Below are positions 32,952 through 41,884 of a stretch of 64,000 nucleotides of DNA, one piece after another (within the stretch, counting starts at the first letter, position 1; each line of letters begins with the position of its first letter). Both the position numbers and the translations under genes were made by a program. Origin of the DNA: Arthrobacter pascens (GTDB lineage Bacteria > Actinomycetota > Actinomycetes > Actinomycetales > Micrococcaceae); contig NZ_JAUSXF010000001.1 of NCBI RefSeq assembly GCF_030816475.1, positions 558,001 through 622,000 of the forward strand, in the 5' to 3' direction. Below the pieces are notes generated by a model. The model made no database searches. It was not told the DNA's origin and saw only the letters and a program-made list of their open reading frames with translations.

Positions 32952-34775
32952 TTATTCGTGGGGTGGTGGTGGGGGTTTGAAGTAGTGGTTTTGTTGGGGT
33001 TTTTGGGTGGGGTCGATGTGGGGTGGTGGGATGAACCAGGGGATGCCGGTTTGGATTTGGATGGTCCATTGTTCTTTGTGGATGAGGTGGTGGTGGTGTG
33101 GGCAGAGGAGGGTGCCGTTGTCGGTGTTGGTGGGTCCTTGGTGGGACCAGTAGGTGATGTGGTGGGCTTCGCACCAGGGGGCGGGGATGGTGCATTGGGG
33201 GAAGGTGCAGCCTTGGTCGCGGGCGGTGAGGGCGAGGCGTTGGGTGGGTGTGAAGAGGCGGGTGGCGCGGCCGAGGTCCAGGATTTCGCTGTGGGTGCCC
33301 AGGAGTGCGGGGATGATGTCGGCGTCGCAGGCGGTTTTGCGCAGGGTGGTGGCGGCGATGGGTCCGGTGAAGGTGAAGTTCCCGGTGCCTGTACCCGCAC
33401 CCGTATCTGGGCCTGTGCGTGTGTCCGTACCCCTGCCTGGCGGGGTGTGGTTGGGGTGGGGGAGGAGGTCTTGGTAGTTGATGGTGGCGAGGATTTGGGG
33501 GCGGTTGCCGCCGGTGGTGGGCAGGGTGTTGGTGGTGAGTGCGGCTTTGATGGCGGTGATGATGCCGTCGAGTTGTTTCTGGGATCTGGTCCGCTGGTCC
33601 AGGTCGGGTCCGGCTTCCTGCCAGTCGTGTGCGGGGCTTGTGTTGCCGTCTGTGCCTGTGCCTGTGCCTGTGGTGGTTGGTTCTGTGTGGGTGCGGGGGT
33701 TGGTGGCGGTGTTCATGACGGTGAGGAGGTGTTCGTATTGGTCGGTGGTGGCGAAGATTTCGAGGTGGTGGAGGCCGTGGCGGGGTTTGCGGATGAAGGC
33801 GCCTTGGGTGTGGTGGAGGGCTTCTTCGGTGGGTTCGGTGCCGTCGGCGTCGATGGTGTCGGCCCAGCGGCGGGCGACGCGGGTGAGGAAGTCGGGGTCG
33901 GCGGTCGCGGCGGTGCGGGTGAGGTGTTCTTCGATCCGGGTGAGGGTTTCGGTGGTGGTGTGGTGTTGGAGGCGGTCCAGGGTGGTGCTGATGATGGTCC
34001 CGGCCCGGGAGGACACTGCAGGGGCGGTGGCTTCGATCATGAGGTTGGGGTGATCTGCGCTGCTGTCGGAGAGCCAGTGACCCGTGGGGGTGAGTGCTGG
34101 GGCGAGGTGTTCCAGGGCTGGGGGTGTGGTGTTTCCGGTGAGGGTGGTTGCGGGCAGGGTCTGTTGGGCCAGTCGTAGGCGCCGTCGGGCTTCGGTGATG
34201 CCGATCCGGAGCCTGATGCGCAGGAATTCGGCGGTGTTCCTGCATCCGTCATCGGCCGGGGAGTTCGGCACGGGCCTGAGGTTGCTTTCGGTGGCGGGCC
34301 AATTAGCGTCGGTCTCGGCGACCGGGCAGGTCCCGCCGTCTCGGCCGGTGGTCCAGCCTGCTGCGCTCCGGCCGGTTTGGTTGGCGGCTGTGTGCGTGTG
34401 CGGGGTGCTGGCGGCCGCGATGGCCTGGGTCCGGGTACGGTCGACGGCACCTGCGGCGAGGATCAGGAAGTAGTCAACGGTCCGCGAGAGTTCCTCGACA
34501 AGCCCGGCAAAATCAGCAGCCTGGACATAATCGGCCATTGCCAGATCATCAGCTGCGGCGACGGCGGCGGCGTTCACGAGCGCGACCGCCTGTACAAGCG
34601 GGACAGCCTCCACCACCGGCACGGCGCGAAGCCGGGCCGGGCGGCTCGCTGCTGAACCGCCGTTGGACGTTTTGGTGCCTGAGCCGCCGCCGGATGCCGA
34701 ACCATGCTCAAAGCCACCGGAAGCACGCGTCAGCAAAGCGGTAGTACCGCCAAACCCCGCAAGCTGATCCCCCAT
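32952..34775 (-). CDS. DUF222 / HNH endonuclease domain protein (13E12 repeat type)
   Basis: The 607-residue protein has a DUF222 domain over roughly residues 60-400 and a C-terminal HNH nuclease motif (CTFPQCTIPAPWCEAHHI, then GTLLCPHHHHLIHKE near residue 570), with the paired cysteines and histidines that hold metal. Such genes occur in many copies in Arthrobacter, Micrococcus and Mycobacterium (as 13E12 repeats). Their biological role is uncertain; a selfish or recombination-prone element is one suggestion. The region is extremely rich in CACCACC-type codons on the minus strand. GGAAG sits before the second ATG (34775), preferred over 34784. Confidence 0.85.
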   Translation of the reverse strand: MGDQLAGFGGTTALLTRASGGFEHGSASGGGSGTKTSNGGSAASRPARLRAVPVVEAVPLVQAVALVNAAAVAAADDLAMADYVQAADFAGLVEELSRTVDYFLILAAGAVDRTRTQAIAAASTPHTHTAANQTGRSAAGWTTGRDGGTCPVAETDANWPATESNLRPVPNSPADDGCRNTAEFLRIRLRIGITEARRRLRLAQQTLPATTLTGNTTPPALEHLAPALTPTGHWLSDSSADHPNLMIEATAPAVSSRAGTIISTTLDRLQHHTTTETLTRIEEHLTRTAATADPDFLTRVARRWADTIDADGTEPTEEALHHTQGAFIRKPRHGLHHLEIFATTDQYEHLLTVMNTATNPRTHTEPTTTGTGTGTDGNTSPAHDWQEAGPDLDQRTRSQKQLDGIITAIKAALTTNTLPTTGGNRPQILATINYQDLLPHPNHTPPGRGTDTRTGPDTGAGTGTGNFTFTGPIAATTLRKTACDADIIPALLGTHSEILDLGRATRLFTPTQRLALTARDQGCTFPQCTIPAPWCEAHHITYWSHQGPTNTDNGTLLCPHHHHLIHKEQWTIQIQTGIPWFIPPPHIDPTQKPQQNHYFKPPPPPHE

Positions 34776-34905
34776 GGCTTCCATACGATTACTCTGCCAA
34801 AAGGGTACGACAATAATGATGGAATTGGCTTGTGCGAGCGGGCTGCGGCTCGGATCCGACTAACGCACTGCGCGGGTTTGTCACGGGAATGGCTGCCCTG
34901 ACAAT

Positions 34906-35513
34906 CTACGTTTGCGGCTTGCCAGTCGGTTGAAGTCCTCGGGTCAGGCGCGCGAGCGTTTCAGGGATCCTGCGCACGGTCATGCTCTGTTGCAGGAGGT
35001 CGAGGTTAGCGCCGTGAGCGCCGAGGTGGGCCAGTAGCGGCTGGTACCGGTCCGGGCGATCGCGGAGGAACTCGGTGGTCAGCCGGAGCTCCAGCCGCAC
35101 GCAGTCGACGCGGTGCCCCCCCAGTCCACAGTGACGTAGTGCTGCCAGGGGCCGGGTCCTTGGCACTCCCATCCATCCTCCTCGCACGGTACTTCCACCG
35201 TGCTGACGCTGAATCCGACGCCGTCCAGGACGTAGCAGGCGAAGTACTGCCAGGCAGATGGGAGCCATTGGGGAGCGGTCGCACACGGCAAGTCCGCCAG
35301 CGCCTCGGCGACGGCATCCACGTCCGTGCGCCGGTCGACCAGGATGTCGATATCGCCCAGGGGCAGGTCGAAGCCCTGCAGACTAGCCGCTGCCGTGCCG
35401 ACGAGTCGGTACCGGAGCCCCGGAGCGACGGTCCTGATCAGGTCAAAGCCGGTGCGAAGCATCGCGTCCAGTTCGTGGCGGTCGCGCGGCGGCCGAGTTT
35501 CGATCTCATCCAT
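34906..35513 (-). pseudogene. Nucleotidyltransferase-like protein gene, frameshifted in a C7 run
   Basis: From ATG 35513 the frame encodes a nucleotidyltransferase-like domain (LRYRLVGTAAASLQGFDLPLGDIDILVDRRTD, with the GS/D-x-D-like core; AEALADLPC). The reading is lost at a run of seven C (35116-35122). Downstream the homologous continuation appears in another frame (HRVDCVRLELRLTTEFLRDR to the stop at 34906). One extra base in the run would restore one uninterrupted protein of about 200 residues; without it the frame stops at 35079. This may be a real mutation or a homopolymer sequencing error. Function of this minimal nucleotidyltransferase type is unknown. It follows GH42 by 47 bp in the same direction. 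Confidence 0.65.
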
Positions 35514-35559
35514 GGTCGGCAGGATACCCACCGGGTCTGACAGTAATGACCAAAAGGAC

Positions 35560-37575
35560 TCAGTCCTCGGCGATGACGGCCACGCTTCCTGCCTCAACCT
35601 TGCCGCTGAACCGCTCACCGGTCAGCAGATCAATCCCTGCGGCGCGCACTGCTGCGGAAGAGCGCGAGTGGTTGATCGCAAACAGGAAACTTCCACCATC
35701 GTCCGAACGGCGGCGCATCAGTTCAACGCCCATGTCCGCAGAAGCGAGCGGCTCAACGCCGGATTCTGCAAGCAACCGGTCCACGGTCGCCTCGATACCG
35801 AAGGCGTCCGGGAACGTCGCAAGGTACCAGGCAGCGCCCTCGCCAACACTGTTGCGGGTGAGTGACGGCACGCCCTCCAGCGGGAATTCCGTGAACGTCT
35901 GGACGGCTTCGGCGCCGGTGAGATGGAGGTCCTCGCTCCATACGGAGGAGACTCCGCCATCGCTCAATTTCAACTGCGAGCCTGGCAGCAGAGGATGGAA
36001 TTCTTCCACCCGAACTCCCAGAAGGTCACGGAAGGCCCCCGGATATCCGCCCAGCCGGACGTGGTCATTCTCGTCCACAATCCCGCTGAAATAGCTGACC
36101 AGTACAGTGGCGCCTGACTGCGCGGCGGCAGCAATGTTGGCAGCATCGGCATCGGAAACAGCGTAAAGCGTGCAGACCAGGACCAGGCCGTAGCCCTCCA
36201 GTGAGGAAGAAGGATGGACGATGTCCGTCGGGATGCCCCGAAGGAACAGGGACCGGTGGAACGCCCGCATCAGGTCCAGGTATTTCACATCCCGGCTGGG
36301 CTTGGAATCGATTTCACTGGCCCACCACGCCTCGTAGTCGAACACGATGGCCGCCTTGGATTCCACCCGGGATCCCCGCACCGGCGCAAGCTTCTGCAGC
36401 GCAGACCCTAGGCCTACGACCTCGCGCCACACCCGTGTATCGCGGCCGCCGTGCGGAACCATTGCCGAGTGGAACTTCTCCGATCCCGCAAAGCTCTGCC
36501 GCCATTGGAAAAACATCACTGCATCCGCCCCACGGGCCACATGGGACAAGGAGTTGCGCAGCATCTCGCCTGGCATCTTGGGCAGGTTGCGTGGCTGCCA
36601 GTTGACCGCCGACGTCGAATGTTCCATCAGGATCCACGGGTCACCGCCCGCAATTCCCCGGGTAAGGTCCGCGCTGAACGCCAGTTCGATGTGCCGCTCG
36701 GCGTCCGCAGCCAGCAGGTAATGGTCATTGGCGATCACGTCCAGGTCGCCGGCCCAATCGAAGTAGTCCATGGATTTGGCGCCGCTCGACGCCATCAGAT
36801 TGGTGGTGGCCGGAATCCCCGGCGTGACCTGACGCAATATCGCCACGAGCTCACGGTAATAGTCCATCAATGCCCACGAGCTGAACCGCTGGAAGTCAAG
36901 CTGCTGGCTAGGGTTCAGGGTGTAGGGGGCAACACGGGGTGGCACGATCTCGGTAAAAGAGCCGTAGTTCTGCGACCAGAAGGCGGTGCCCCAGGCCGCG
37001 TTAAGCGCCTCGATGCTGCCATACCGGCGCTCCAGCCAGAGGCGGAAGGCGGCAGCGTCTTCCTCGCCGTAGAACTCGGAGACGTGGCAGCCCAACTCGT
37101 TGTCCACATGCCAAAGCGCCAGCGCCGGGTGATCCTTGTACCTCTCCGCGATGAACCTCGTGATGCCGGTTGCGTACCAGCGGTAAACGGCCGACGACGG
37201 CGTGTAGTGCCGCCGGGAGCCCGGCCCCAGCGCCGTCCCATCGGCAGAGACCGGCAGGATCTCCGGGTGCTTGCGCACCAGCCATGCCGGAGGAGCCGCG
37301 GTGGCCGTCGCCAGGGCAACCTTGATGCCGGCTGCGGCAAGATTGTCCAGCACCTCGTCGAGCCAGCCGAACTCGTACTGTCCCTCGACCGGTTCCAGGA
37401 GGGCCCAGGAGAAAATACCCACGCTAAGCAGGGTGACGCCGGCTTCCTTCATGAGTTCCAGGTCCTCGCGCCGGACGTGCTGCGGCCATTGCTCGGGGTT
37501 GTAGTCGCCGCCATAAGCGATGCCTTCGACGTTGCCCCAGACGGAAGCCGGGCGCGATGGTTCCTGCAAAGTCAT
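35560..37575 (-). CDS. GH42 beta-galactosidase
   Basis: Glycoside hydrolase family 42 enzymes release galactose from beta-1,4-galactans or short oligosaccharides. The 671-residue protein opens with IAYGGDYNPEQWPQHVRREDL. The acid/base is E160 in LWHVDNELGCH and the nucleophile is E318 in WILMEHSTSAVNWQPRN, at spacing close to that of the characterised Thermus enzyme (E141/E312). A beta-galactosidase trimerisation domain and a C-terminal Greek-key domain follow. There is no signal peptide, so it acts on imported galacto-oligosaccharides, probably galactan side chains of rhamnogalacturonan I. AAGGAGTCCC precedes the ATG; a LacI-type operator lies 53-66 bp upstream. Confidence 0.94.
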   Translation of the reverse strand: MTLQEPSRPASVWGNVEGIAYGGDYNPEQWPQHVRREDLELMKEAGVTLLSVGIFSWALLEPVEGQYEFGWLDEVLDNLAAAGIKVALATATAAPPAWLVRKHPEILPVSADGTALGPGSRRHYTPSSAVYRWYATGITRFIAERYKDHPALALWHVDNELGCHVSEFYGEEDAAAFRLWLERRYGSIEALNAAWGTAFWSQNYGSFTEIVPPRVAPYTLNPSQQLDFQRFSSWALMDYYRELVAILRQVTPGIPATTNLMASSGAKSMDYFDWAGDLDVIANDHYLLAADAERHIELAFSADLTRGIAGGDPWILMEHSTSAVNWQPRNLPKMPGEMLRNSLSHVARGADAVMFFQWRQSFAGSEKFHSAMVPHGGRDTRVWREVVGLGSALQKLAPVRGSRVESKAAIVFDYEAWWASEIDSKPSRDVKYLDLMRAFHRSLFLRGIPTDIVHPSSSLEGYGLVLVCTLYAVSDADAANIAAAAQSGATVLVSYFSGIVDENDHVRLGGYPGAFRDLLGVRVEEFHPLLPGSQLKLSDGGVSSVWSEDLHLTGAEAVQTFTEFPLEGVPSLTRNSVGEGAAWYLATFPDAFGIEATVDRLLAESGVEPLASADMGVELMRRRSDDGGSFLFAINHSRSSAAVRAAGIDLLTGERFSGKVEAGSVAVIAED

Positions 37576-37627
37576 GGGACTCCTTGGTCTACTGGTGAAT
37601 TACGAACCTACCTGAAACTGTACGTCT

Positions 37628-37641
37628 GGAAAACGCTTGCC
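37628..37641. promoter_or_regulatory. LacI-type operator upstream of GH42
   Basis: GGAAAACGCTTGCC shares the GAAAACGCTT core of the 15142, 15217 and 28935 sites with a weaker right arm. It lies 53 bp before the GH42 start. Confidence 0.5.
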
Positions 37642-37794
37642 CAGATCGTGGATAGCCATATTCATTGGCAGTAACAGGCAGCCGGGACAGTGAGACGCCG
37701 GTCTGCCGACAGGTGCCCCGTCAGGGTGCTGTCCGCTGCCCGGCTGAAGCCTTCCCGGCTGAAACGTTCGGGGCGGAAGCCGGCGGAGGCGAAG

Positions 37795-39021
37795 CTAGCG
37801 GGGTTGAAGCGGTCGGGTTGATGCGGCCCAGGGGAGGCCTAGTTCGCTGAACGTGGCATGTTTCCGGGTGGCTCGATCCAGCGCGTCTTCGATCCCGACG
37901 ACGACGGCATGTGCAGCGTCGCCGTCGCCCTCCCATCGGATGTAGGCAGGGTCGATCGGGGCCGGAAGCGGTGCCGTACGGACGGCCTCAAGGACACGCA
38001 TGAATGCCCCGCTATCCAGGAGCGGACTGATGAGCCTGGCACCATTGTTCCGGTGCGCGATCAGGTTTTCCGTCAGGTCGTCCCGGCCGTAGGCCTGCTC
38101 GGTCTGGCCGGCCGCGGTGTTGATGGTGAGGCGGTCCTCGGTGTAGTGGAAGACGGCCGTGCCTTCCGAGCCTTGGAGCGTGACGTAGGGTTCCACAGAT
38201 TCGGCAGCACAGATGGTCAGGGCGCACGTCACAGGAATGCCGGAAGCGGTCCGGATCCGGATTACGGAGGTGTCGTCAGATTCAATGTCGTTGGCGCGGT
38301 ACAGGTCCGTTTCAACGCTGGCAATGTCGCCCAGGGTGCGCGCTCCGGCAATCCGGAGGGCGGTTGCCACCGCATGGGCCAGGGGGTTGGTGGCAACCCC
38401 GTCGACGACGTCGATGCTGCCAATGCTTCGCTTCCCGGCCCAGCGGGAGCGTTTGAAATATGCGCGGTCCCGTACCCAGCGGCCGGTTGCAGAAATGCCC
38501 TGAAGAGTACCGATGGTTCCGTCGGCAATGACCTCCTCGATGGCCGCCAATGTGTGGGAACCCAGGCTTTGAAAGCCGATCTGCACACTGCGGCCGGAGG
38601 CGTCGGCGGCCGCGGCCAGCTTGTTGAAGTCCGCGAGCGACGCAACCGGAGGCTTCTCCAGATAGAGATCTGCGCCCGCGGCGAGGGCAGCGAGGGCGAG
38701 CGGTGCGTGGGTCTGGATGGGAGTTGCCACGATAATGATGCCCAGGTCCTTGGTTTCCGCCAGGAGTTCGTCGAGCCCCGGAAAAACTGCGGCGGTTCCC
38801 GGGACGGCACCGGGGGCCGGTGGCTGGGGATCGGCCACGGCGACCAGTTCGACGACGCCGGCCTTCTGGAGTCGTTCAAGGTTGCTCAGGTGGTGGGTGC
38901 CAAAGCCGTGGACACCGACGAGGGCTACTCGAGTTGCTGCCTGCGTCGCTGCGGCCGGGAAGGCGGCAGGGATGGCATTGAGGGGTAGCGAATCGGCGGC
39001 GCTGCCGGACGGGGTGCGCAT
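37795..39021 (-). CDS. Gfo/Idh/MocA family oxidoreductase, paralogue without PmoA domain
   Basis: The 408-residue protein closely resembles the N-terminal half of the 25355-27448 fusion: RVALVGVHGFGTHHLSNLERL, VAVADPQPPAP, TPIQTHAPLALAALAAGADLY, then EKPPVASLADF and RAYFKRSRWAGKRSIGS. It ends at STRPLQPR just where the other protein continues into its PmoA part. Gfo/Idh enzymes oxidise sugars or their derivatives with a tightly bound nucleotide. The ATG at 39021 has GGAG six bases upstream; an earlier in-frame ATG at 39219 would overlap the divergent control region. Its downstream neighbour is GH42; 220 bp with an operator separate them. Confidence 0.82.
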   Translation of the reverse strand: MRTPSGSAADSLPLNAIPAAFPAAATQAATRVALVGVHGFGTHHLSNLERLQKAGVVELVAVADPQPPAPGAVPGTAAVFPGLDELLAETKDLGIIIVATPIQTHAPLALAALAAGADLYLEKPPVASLADFNKLAAAADASGRSVQIGFQSLGSHTLAAIEEVIADGTIGTLQGISATGRWVRDRAYFKRSRWAGKRSIGSIDVVDGVATNPLAHAVATALRIAGARTLGDIASVETDLYRANDIESDDTSVIRIRTASGIPVTCALTICAAESVEPYVTLQGSEGTAVFHYTEDRLTINTAAGQTEQAYGRDDLTENLIAHRNNGARLISPLLDSGAFMRVLEAVRTAPLPAPIDPAYIRWEGDGDAAHAVVVGIEDALDRATRKHATFSELGLPWAASTRPLQPR

Positions 39022-39373
39022 TGTTCTCCATTTCTGCCCCAGGAGGCTTGTACGTCTAATGTGGCATCTGCTTAATGCACGCCTGCTTAATACACGCGGG
39101 CGTTCATGGCCGGAATGGTTGCTCATGAAACTGTCCCCGGCATGAGGGCCGGGGAGGCTCCCAGACTGTGCCCAGACACAACATCCAGCAAGCGCTTTCC
39201 AAGATCCAGTCTGAACCATGCCCAGTTCCCAAGTCCAGTCGTGTAACGATTCAAGTTCCCGCTTGACCTGCAGGCTTTTCGGGGTCTACATTTTCGAGAA
39301 ACCGATTACCAACGTGACGTGGACCACCATGGCCTCCGTTCCGGCAATGAAGAAGAACCGAAAGGAGCACGCC
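39022..39373. promoter_or_regulatory. Divergent regulatory region, 352 bp
   Basis: No gene is seen. The region holds CAAGCGCTTTCC (39189-39200) and GAGAAACCGATTACC (39296-39310), both degenerate LacI-type sites. It also holds TGTAACGATTCA (39242-39253), which is 11/12 identical to the rha site at 49191. It separates the minus-strand Gfo/Idh gene from the plus-strand yesL/lpl operon. Confidence 0.5.
39242..39253. promoter_or_regulatory. Rhamnose-regulator-like operator
   Basis: TGTAACGATTCA differs in one base from TGAAACGATTCA at the rhaM promoter. It lies 121 bp before yesL and suggests shared rhamnose-responsive control. Confidence 0.5.
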
Positions 39374-40111
39374 ATGATGGCTGGAACATTCAGTGCGCGT
39401 TCCTACTCATTCTTCGACACCCTGTTCTGGATCGCGTGCCTCAATTTGCTGTGGATAGCGTCCACGCTGCTGGGGCTTGTGATCCTGGGGGTAGGTCCGG
39501 CGACTGCGGCAGCGCAGATTCTGGTCCGCCGGAGGGTGCGGGGTGATGCTGCACCTTTACTTCGCGCCTTCGTGGCTGAATATATGAGGAACTTAGTCCC
39601 GGCCAATCTGCTGGCCCTGCCCGTACTGGTGGTGGCCGTGGCCCTGGCCTTGAACTGGAATTATTTCGGCGGCGCAGCGGACCTCCTGTCGCAGCTGATC
39701 GCAGCAGGAACCGTCGTCGGGGCTATCTTCCTGGCCGCCGTTGTCTGCTATCTGTTTCCAATGTATGCGCGCTACGAATTGCCGCCGGGGCGGCACCTGA
39801 TGATGAGTTCGCGATTCGCCGTCAGGCATCTCGCTGGCACCGTGATTCTGCTGTTCGTCTCGGCAGCAAGTATTTACGCAAGCCGGGCCCTGCCTGGTCT
39901 CATACCTTTTTTCAGCATCGGTGCCTGGCTCTTCGTGACCGGCTGGCTCTGCGACCGCTTCTTTACCGCGAACGATGAATCAGTGGCCGCCTTGGCGGCG
40001 CTGCAGGAAAACCTTACGGACGACGGCGGGCATATCCACGTTTCCAGCCGTTCAGCCATGAAGTCGCCGACCTCCAAGGCCGTGGTCCATCGTGGAGCAT
40101 CCGTGACCTGA
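39374..40111 (+). CDS. yesL: YesL-family membrane protein (DUF624)
   Basis: A 245-residue integral membrane protein with five predicted helices: FFDTLFWIACLNLLWIASTLLGLVIL, VPANLLALPVLVVAVALAL, VVGAIFLAAVVCYLFPMYARY, GTVILLFVSAASIYA and FFSIGAWLFVTGWL. The LPVLG-like GVGPATAAA and MYARYELP motifs are typical of DUF624. In Bacillus, yesL heads the rhamnogalacturonan utilisation operon; its exact role is not established. AAAGGAG six bases before the ATG at 39374 rules out the longer upstream start. First gene of the yesL-lplA-lplB-lplC-esterase-yesU group. Confidence 0.85.
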   Translation: MMAGTFSARSYSFFDTLFWIACLNLLWIASTLLGLVILGVGPATAAAQILVRRRVRGDAAPLLRAFVAEYMRNLVPANLLALPVLVVAVALALNWNYFGGAADLLSQLIAAGTVVGAIFLAAVVCYLFPMYARYELPPGRHLMMSSRFAVRHLAGTVILLFVSAASIYASRALPGLIPFFSIGAWLFVTGWLCDRFFTANDESVAALAALQENLTDDGGHIHVSSRSAMKSPTSKAVVHRGASVT

Positions 40112-40266
40112 TCCCCCTGTGGGGAAAGTCCCCGGCCGCCCCCAACAGTTAAGTGAAACGTATCAACAAAGAACCCGCGGCGGATCAATCCGACCGTACT
40201 GCGAGCCGAAGCGGCGGACCACACGCAGCAAACCTACAAACCCCAACGAAGTGGAAAAGGAACAAC

Positions 40267-41796
40267 ATGATCCCCAGAAAACTCAGCCTGGCCGCCGCCG
40301 TCGCGACCGCTGCGGCACTGACTCTGACTGCCTGCGGCGGGGGTGAACCGCCGGCCGCCGACTCTAAAACGGTGACCATGATGGCCCCGTACCTTGGAGC
40401 ACAGCCGCCCAACACGAGCGGCGCCGTACAGAAGAAGCTTGAGGAACTGACGGGCAAGACGGTGAACATCACGTGGGCGCCCAACGCTTCCTACGAGGAC
40501 AAGACCAACATCACCCTGGCCTCATCCGAGATCCCCCAGGTCATGGTCGTTCAAAGCAAGTCACCGGGGTTCGTGAAGAATGCCGAAGCCGGTGCCTTCT
40601 GGGACCTGACGGACAAGCTCAAGGACTACCCCAACCTCAACACCACGCTTCCGGATGTGCAGAAGAACGCCAGCGTCAACGGCAAGGTCTACGGTGTTTT
40701 CCGCGGCCGGGCACCCATGCGTACCGCCGTCATGTTCCGCCAGGACTGGCTGGACAAGCTGGGTCTGAAGGCGCCGCAAACCGTTGAGGACCTCTACACG
40801 GTGGCAAAGGCCTTCACCCAGCAGGACCCGGACGGCAACGGTGTGAACGACACCTATGGCATTACCATCCCCAAGTGGGGCGCCCTGGGAACAAACAGCC
40901 CCTACGACGTCATCGAAGAGTGGTTCGGCGCCGGGAACCGGTGGACTGAACGGGACGGCAAGCTGGTCCCCAGTTTCGAAACAGATGAGTTCTTGGAGGC
41001 CGATCGGTTCATCAAGAAGATGATTGACGAGAAGCTCATCAACCCTGACTTCGCCACGTTCGACAGCACCAAGTGGAATGAGCCGTTCTTCAACGGCAAG
41101 AGCGGCGCCATCATCGAAGTCGACTCCCGGGTGAGCGCCTTGATCAGCCTGTTCAAGCAGGCGAACCCCAATGACTTCCAGAACAAGGTGGGCTTTGTGG
41201 GCAACCTCAAGGGCCCGGACGGAAAGCTCCACGCCCATCCCACCGACGGTTACTCCGGCTTCCTGGCCATCCCGAAGACCAGCGTGCGCACCGAGGCCGA
41301 GCTGAAGAACGTCCTGTCCTTCCTGGACAAGATGAACTCCAAAGACGTCAGTATCCTCCTGAACAACGGCATCGAGAACGTCAACTTCACCGTGGTGGAC
41401 GGCAAAGCCGCACCCGTCACGCCGGAAACGGCCGAAAGCAAGGCCGTCGCCGAAGACATCAAGAGCTACTCCCAGCTCGGCACCAACGTCAGGAACAACG
41501 AGTTCTACCCTGTGAAGCAGGCGTCGGACTACGAACAGAAGGTCTTCGACAAGCGCACCGACGTCATGGCGCAGGACCTCAAGAGTGCGGTCTACAACCC
41601 GGCCGCGGCCTTCGTTTCCCCCACCTACGTCGCAAAGGGCGCGCAGTTGGACAACATCGTGGCGGACGCCCGGATCAAATACCTGGCCGGCCAAATCGAT
41701 GAGCAGGGGCTGAAGGACGCCATCAAGCTGTGGGACACCAGCGGCGGGGACAAGGTCACGGAAGAAATTAACAAGCTCTGGAAAGAGAACAAGTAG
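40267..41796 (+). CDS. lplA: LplA/YtcQ-type oligosaccharide-binding lipoprotein
   Basis: This 509-residue lipoprotein is larger than ordinary CUT1 binding proteins and resembles the LplA/YtcQ group, which binds pectic (rhamnogalacturonan) oligosaccharides. A short signal segment ends in the lipobox LTACGGG with C23. The mature protein shows EKTGKTVNITWAP-type N-lobe features, the calcium-like loop DPDGNGVNDTYG near residue 200, PTDGYSGFLAIPK and a C-terminal helical region. AAAAGGAACAAC precedes the ATG at 40267. Two permease genes of the matching LplB/LplC type follow. Confidence 0.9.
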   Translation: MIPRKLSLAAAVATAAALTLTACGGGEPPAADSKTVTMMAPYLGAQPPNTSGAVQKKLEELTGKTVNITWAPNASYEDKTNITLASSEIPQVMVVQSKSPGFVKNAEAGAFWDLTDKLKDYPNLNTTLPDVQKNASVNGKVYGVFRGRAPMRTAVMFRQDWLDKLGLKAPQTVEDLYTVAKAFTQQDPDGNGVNDTYGITIPKWGALGTNSPYDVIEEWFGAGNRWTERDGKLVPSFETDEFLEADRFIKKMIDEKLINPDFATFDSTKWNEPFFNGKSGAIIEVDSRVSALISLFKQANPNDFQNKVGFVGNLKGPDGKLHAHPTDGYSGFLAIPKTSVRTEAELKNVLSFLDKMNSKDVSILLNNGIENVNFTVVDGKAAPVTPETAESKAVAEDIKSYSQLGTNVRNNEFYPVKQASDYEQKVFDKRTDVMAQDLKSAVYNPAAAFVSPTYVAKGAQLDNIVADARIKYLAGQIDEQGLKDAIKLWDTSGGDKVTEEINKLWKENK

Positions 41797-41884
41797 CAGC
41801 TTCCCGTCGCCGTCGGCCGTCCACTGCACCTACCGCAGTAGCCGGCCGGCGGCGGACCATCACCACTGTAGAAAGGAGGCCTGA

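Noticed and set aside
32895..34178. A long plus-strand frame rich in Gly/Val opposite the HNH gene
   Set aside because: Antisense shadow caused by the same codon bias; the HNH motifs are on the minus strand.
32821..34245. A long minus-strand frame with Pro/His/Arg/Thr-rich translation, overlapping the HNH gene
   Set aside because: It is a frame shift of the highly biased CACC-rich DUF222/HNH gene and has no RBS or family motif.
37681..37794. Possible PmoA remnant after the short Gfo/Idh gene
   Set aside because: The sequence shows repeated GGCTGAA/GCGGAAG-like units but no readable PmoA motif in any frame.
40561..41829. A 422-codon minus-strand frame opposite the lplA lipoprotein gene
   Set aside because: The plus strand encodes a clear lipoprotein with RBS and lipobox. 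The minus frame is compositional.
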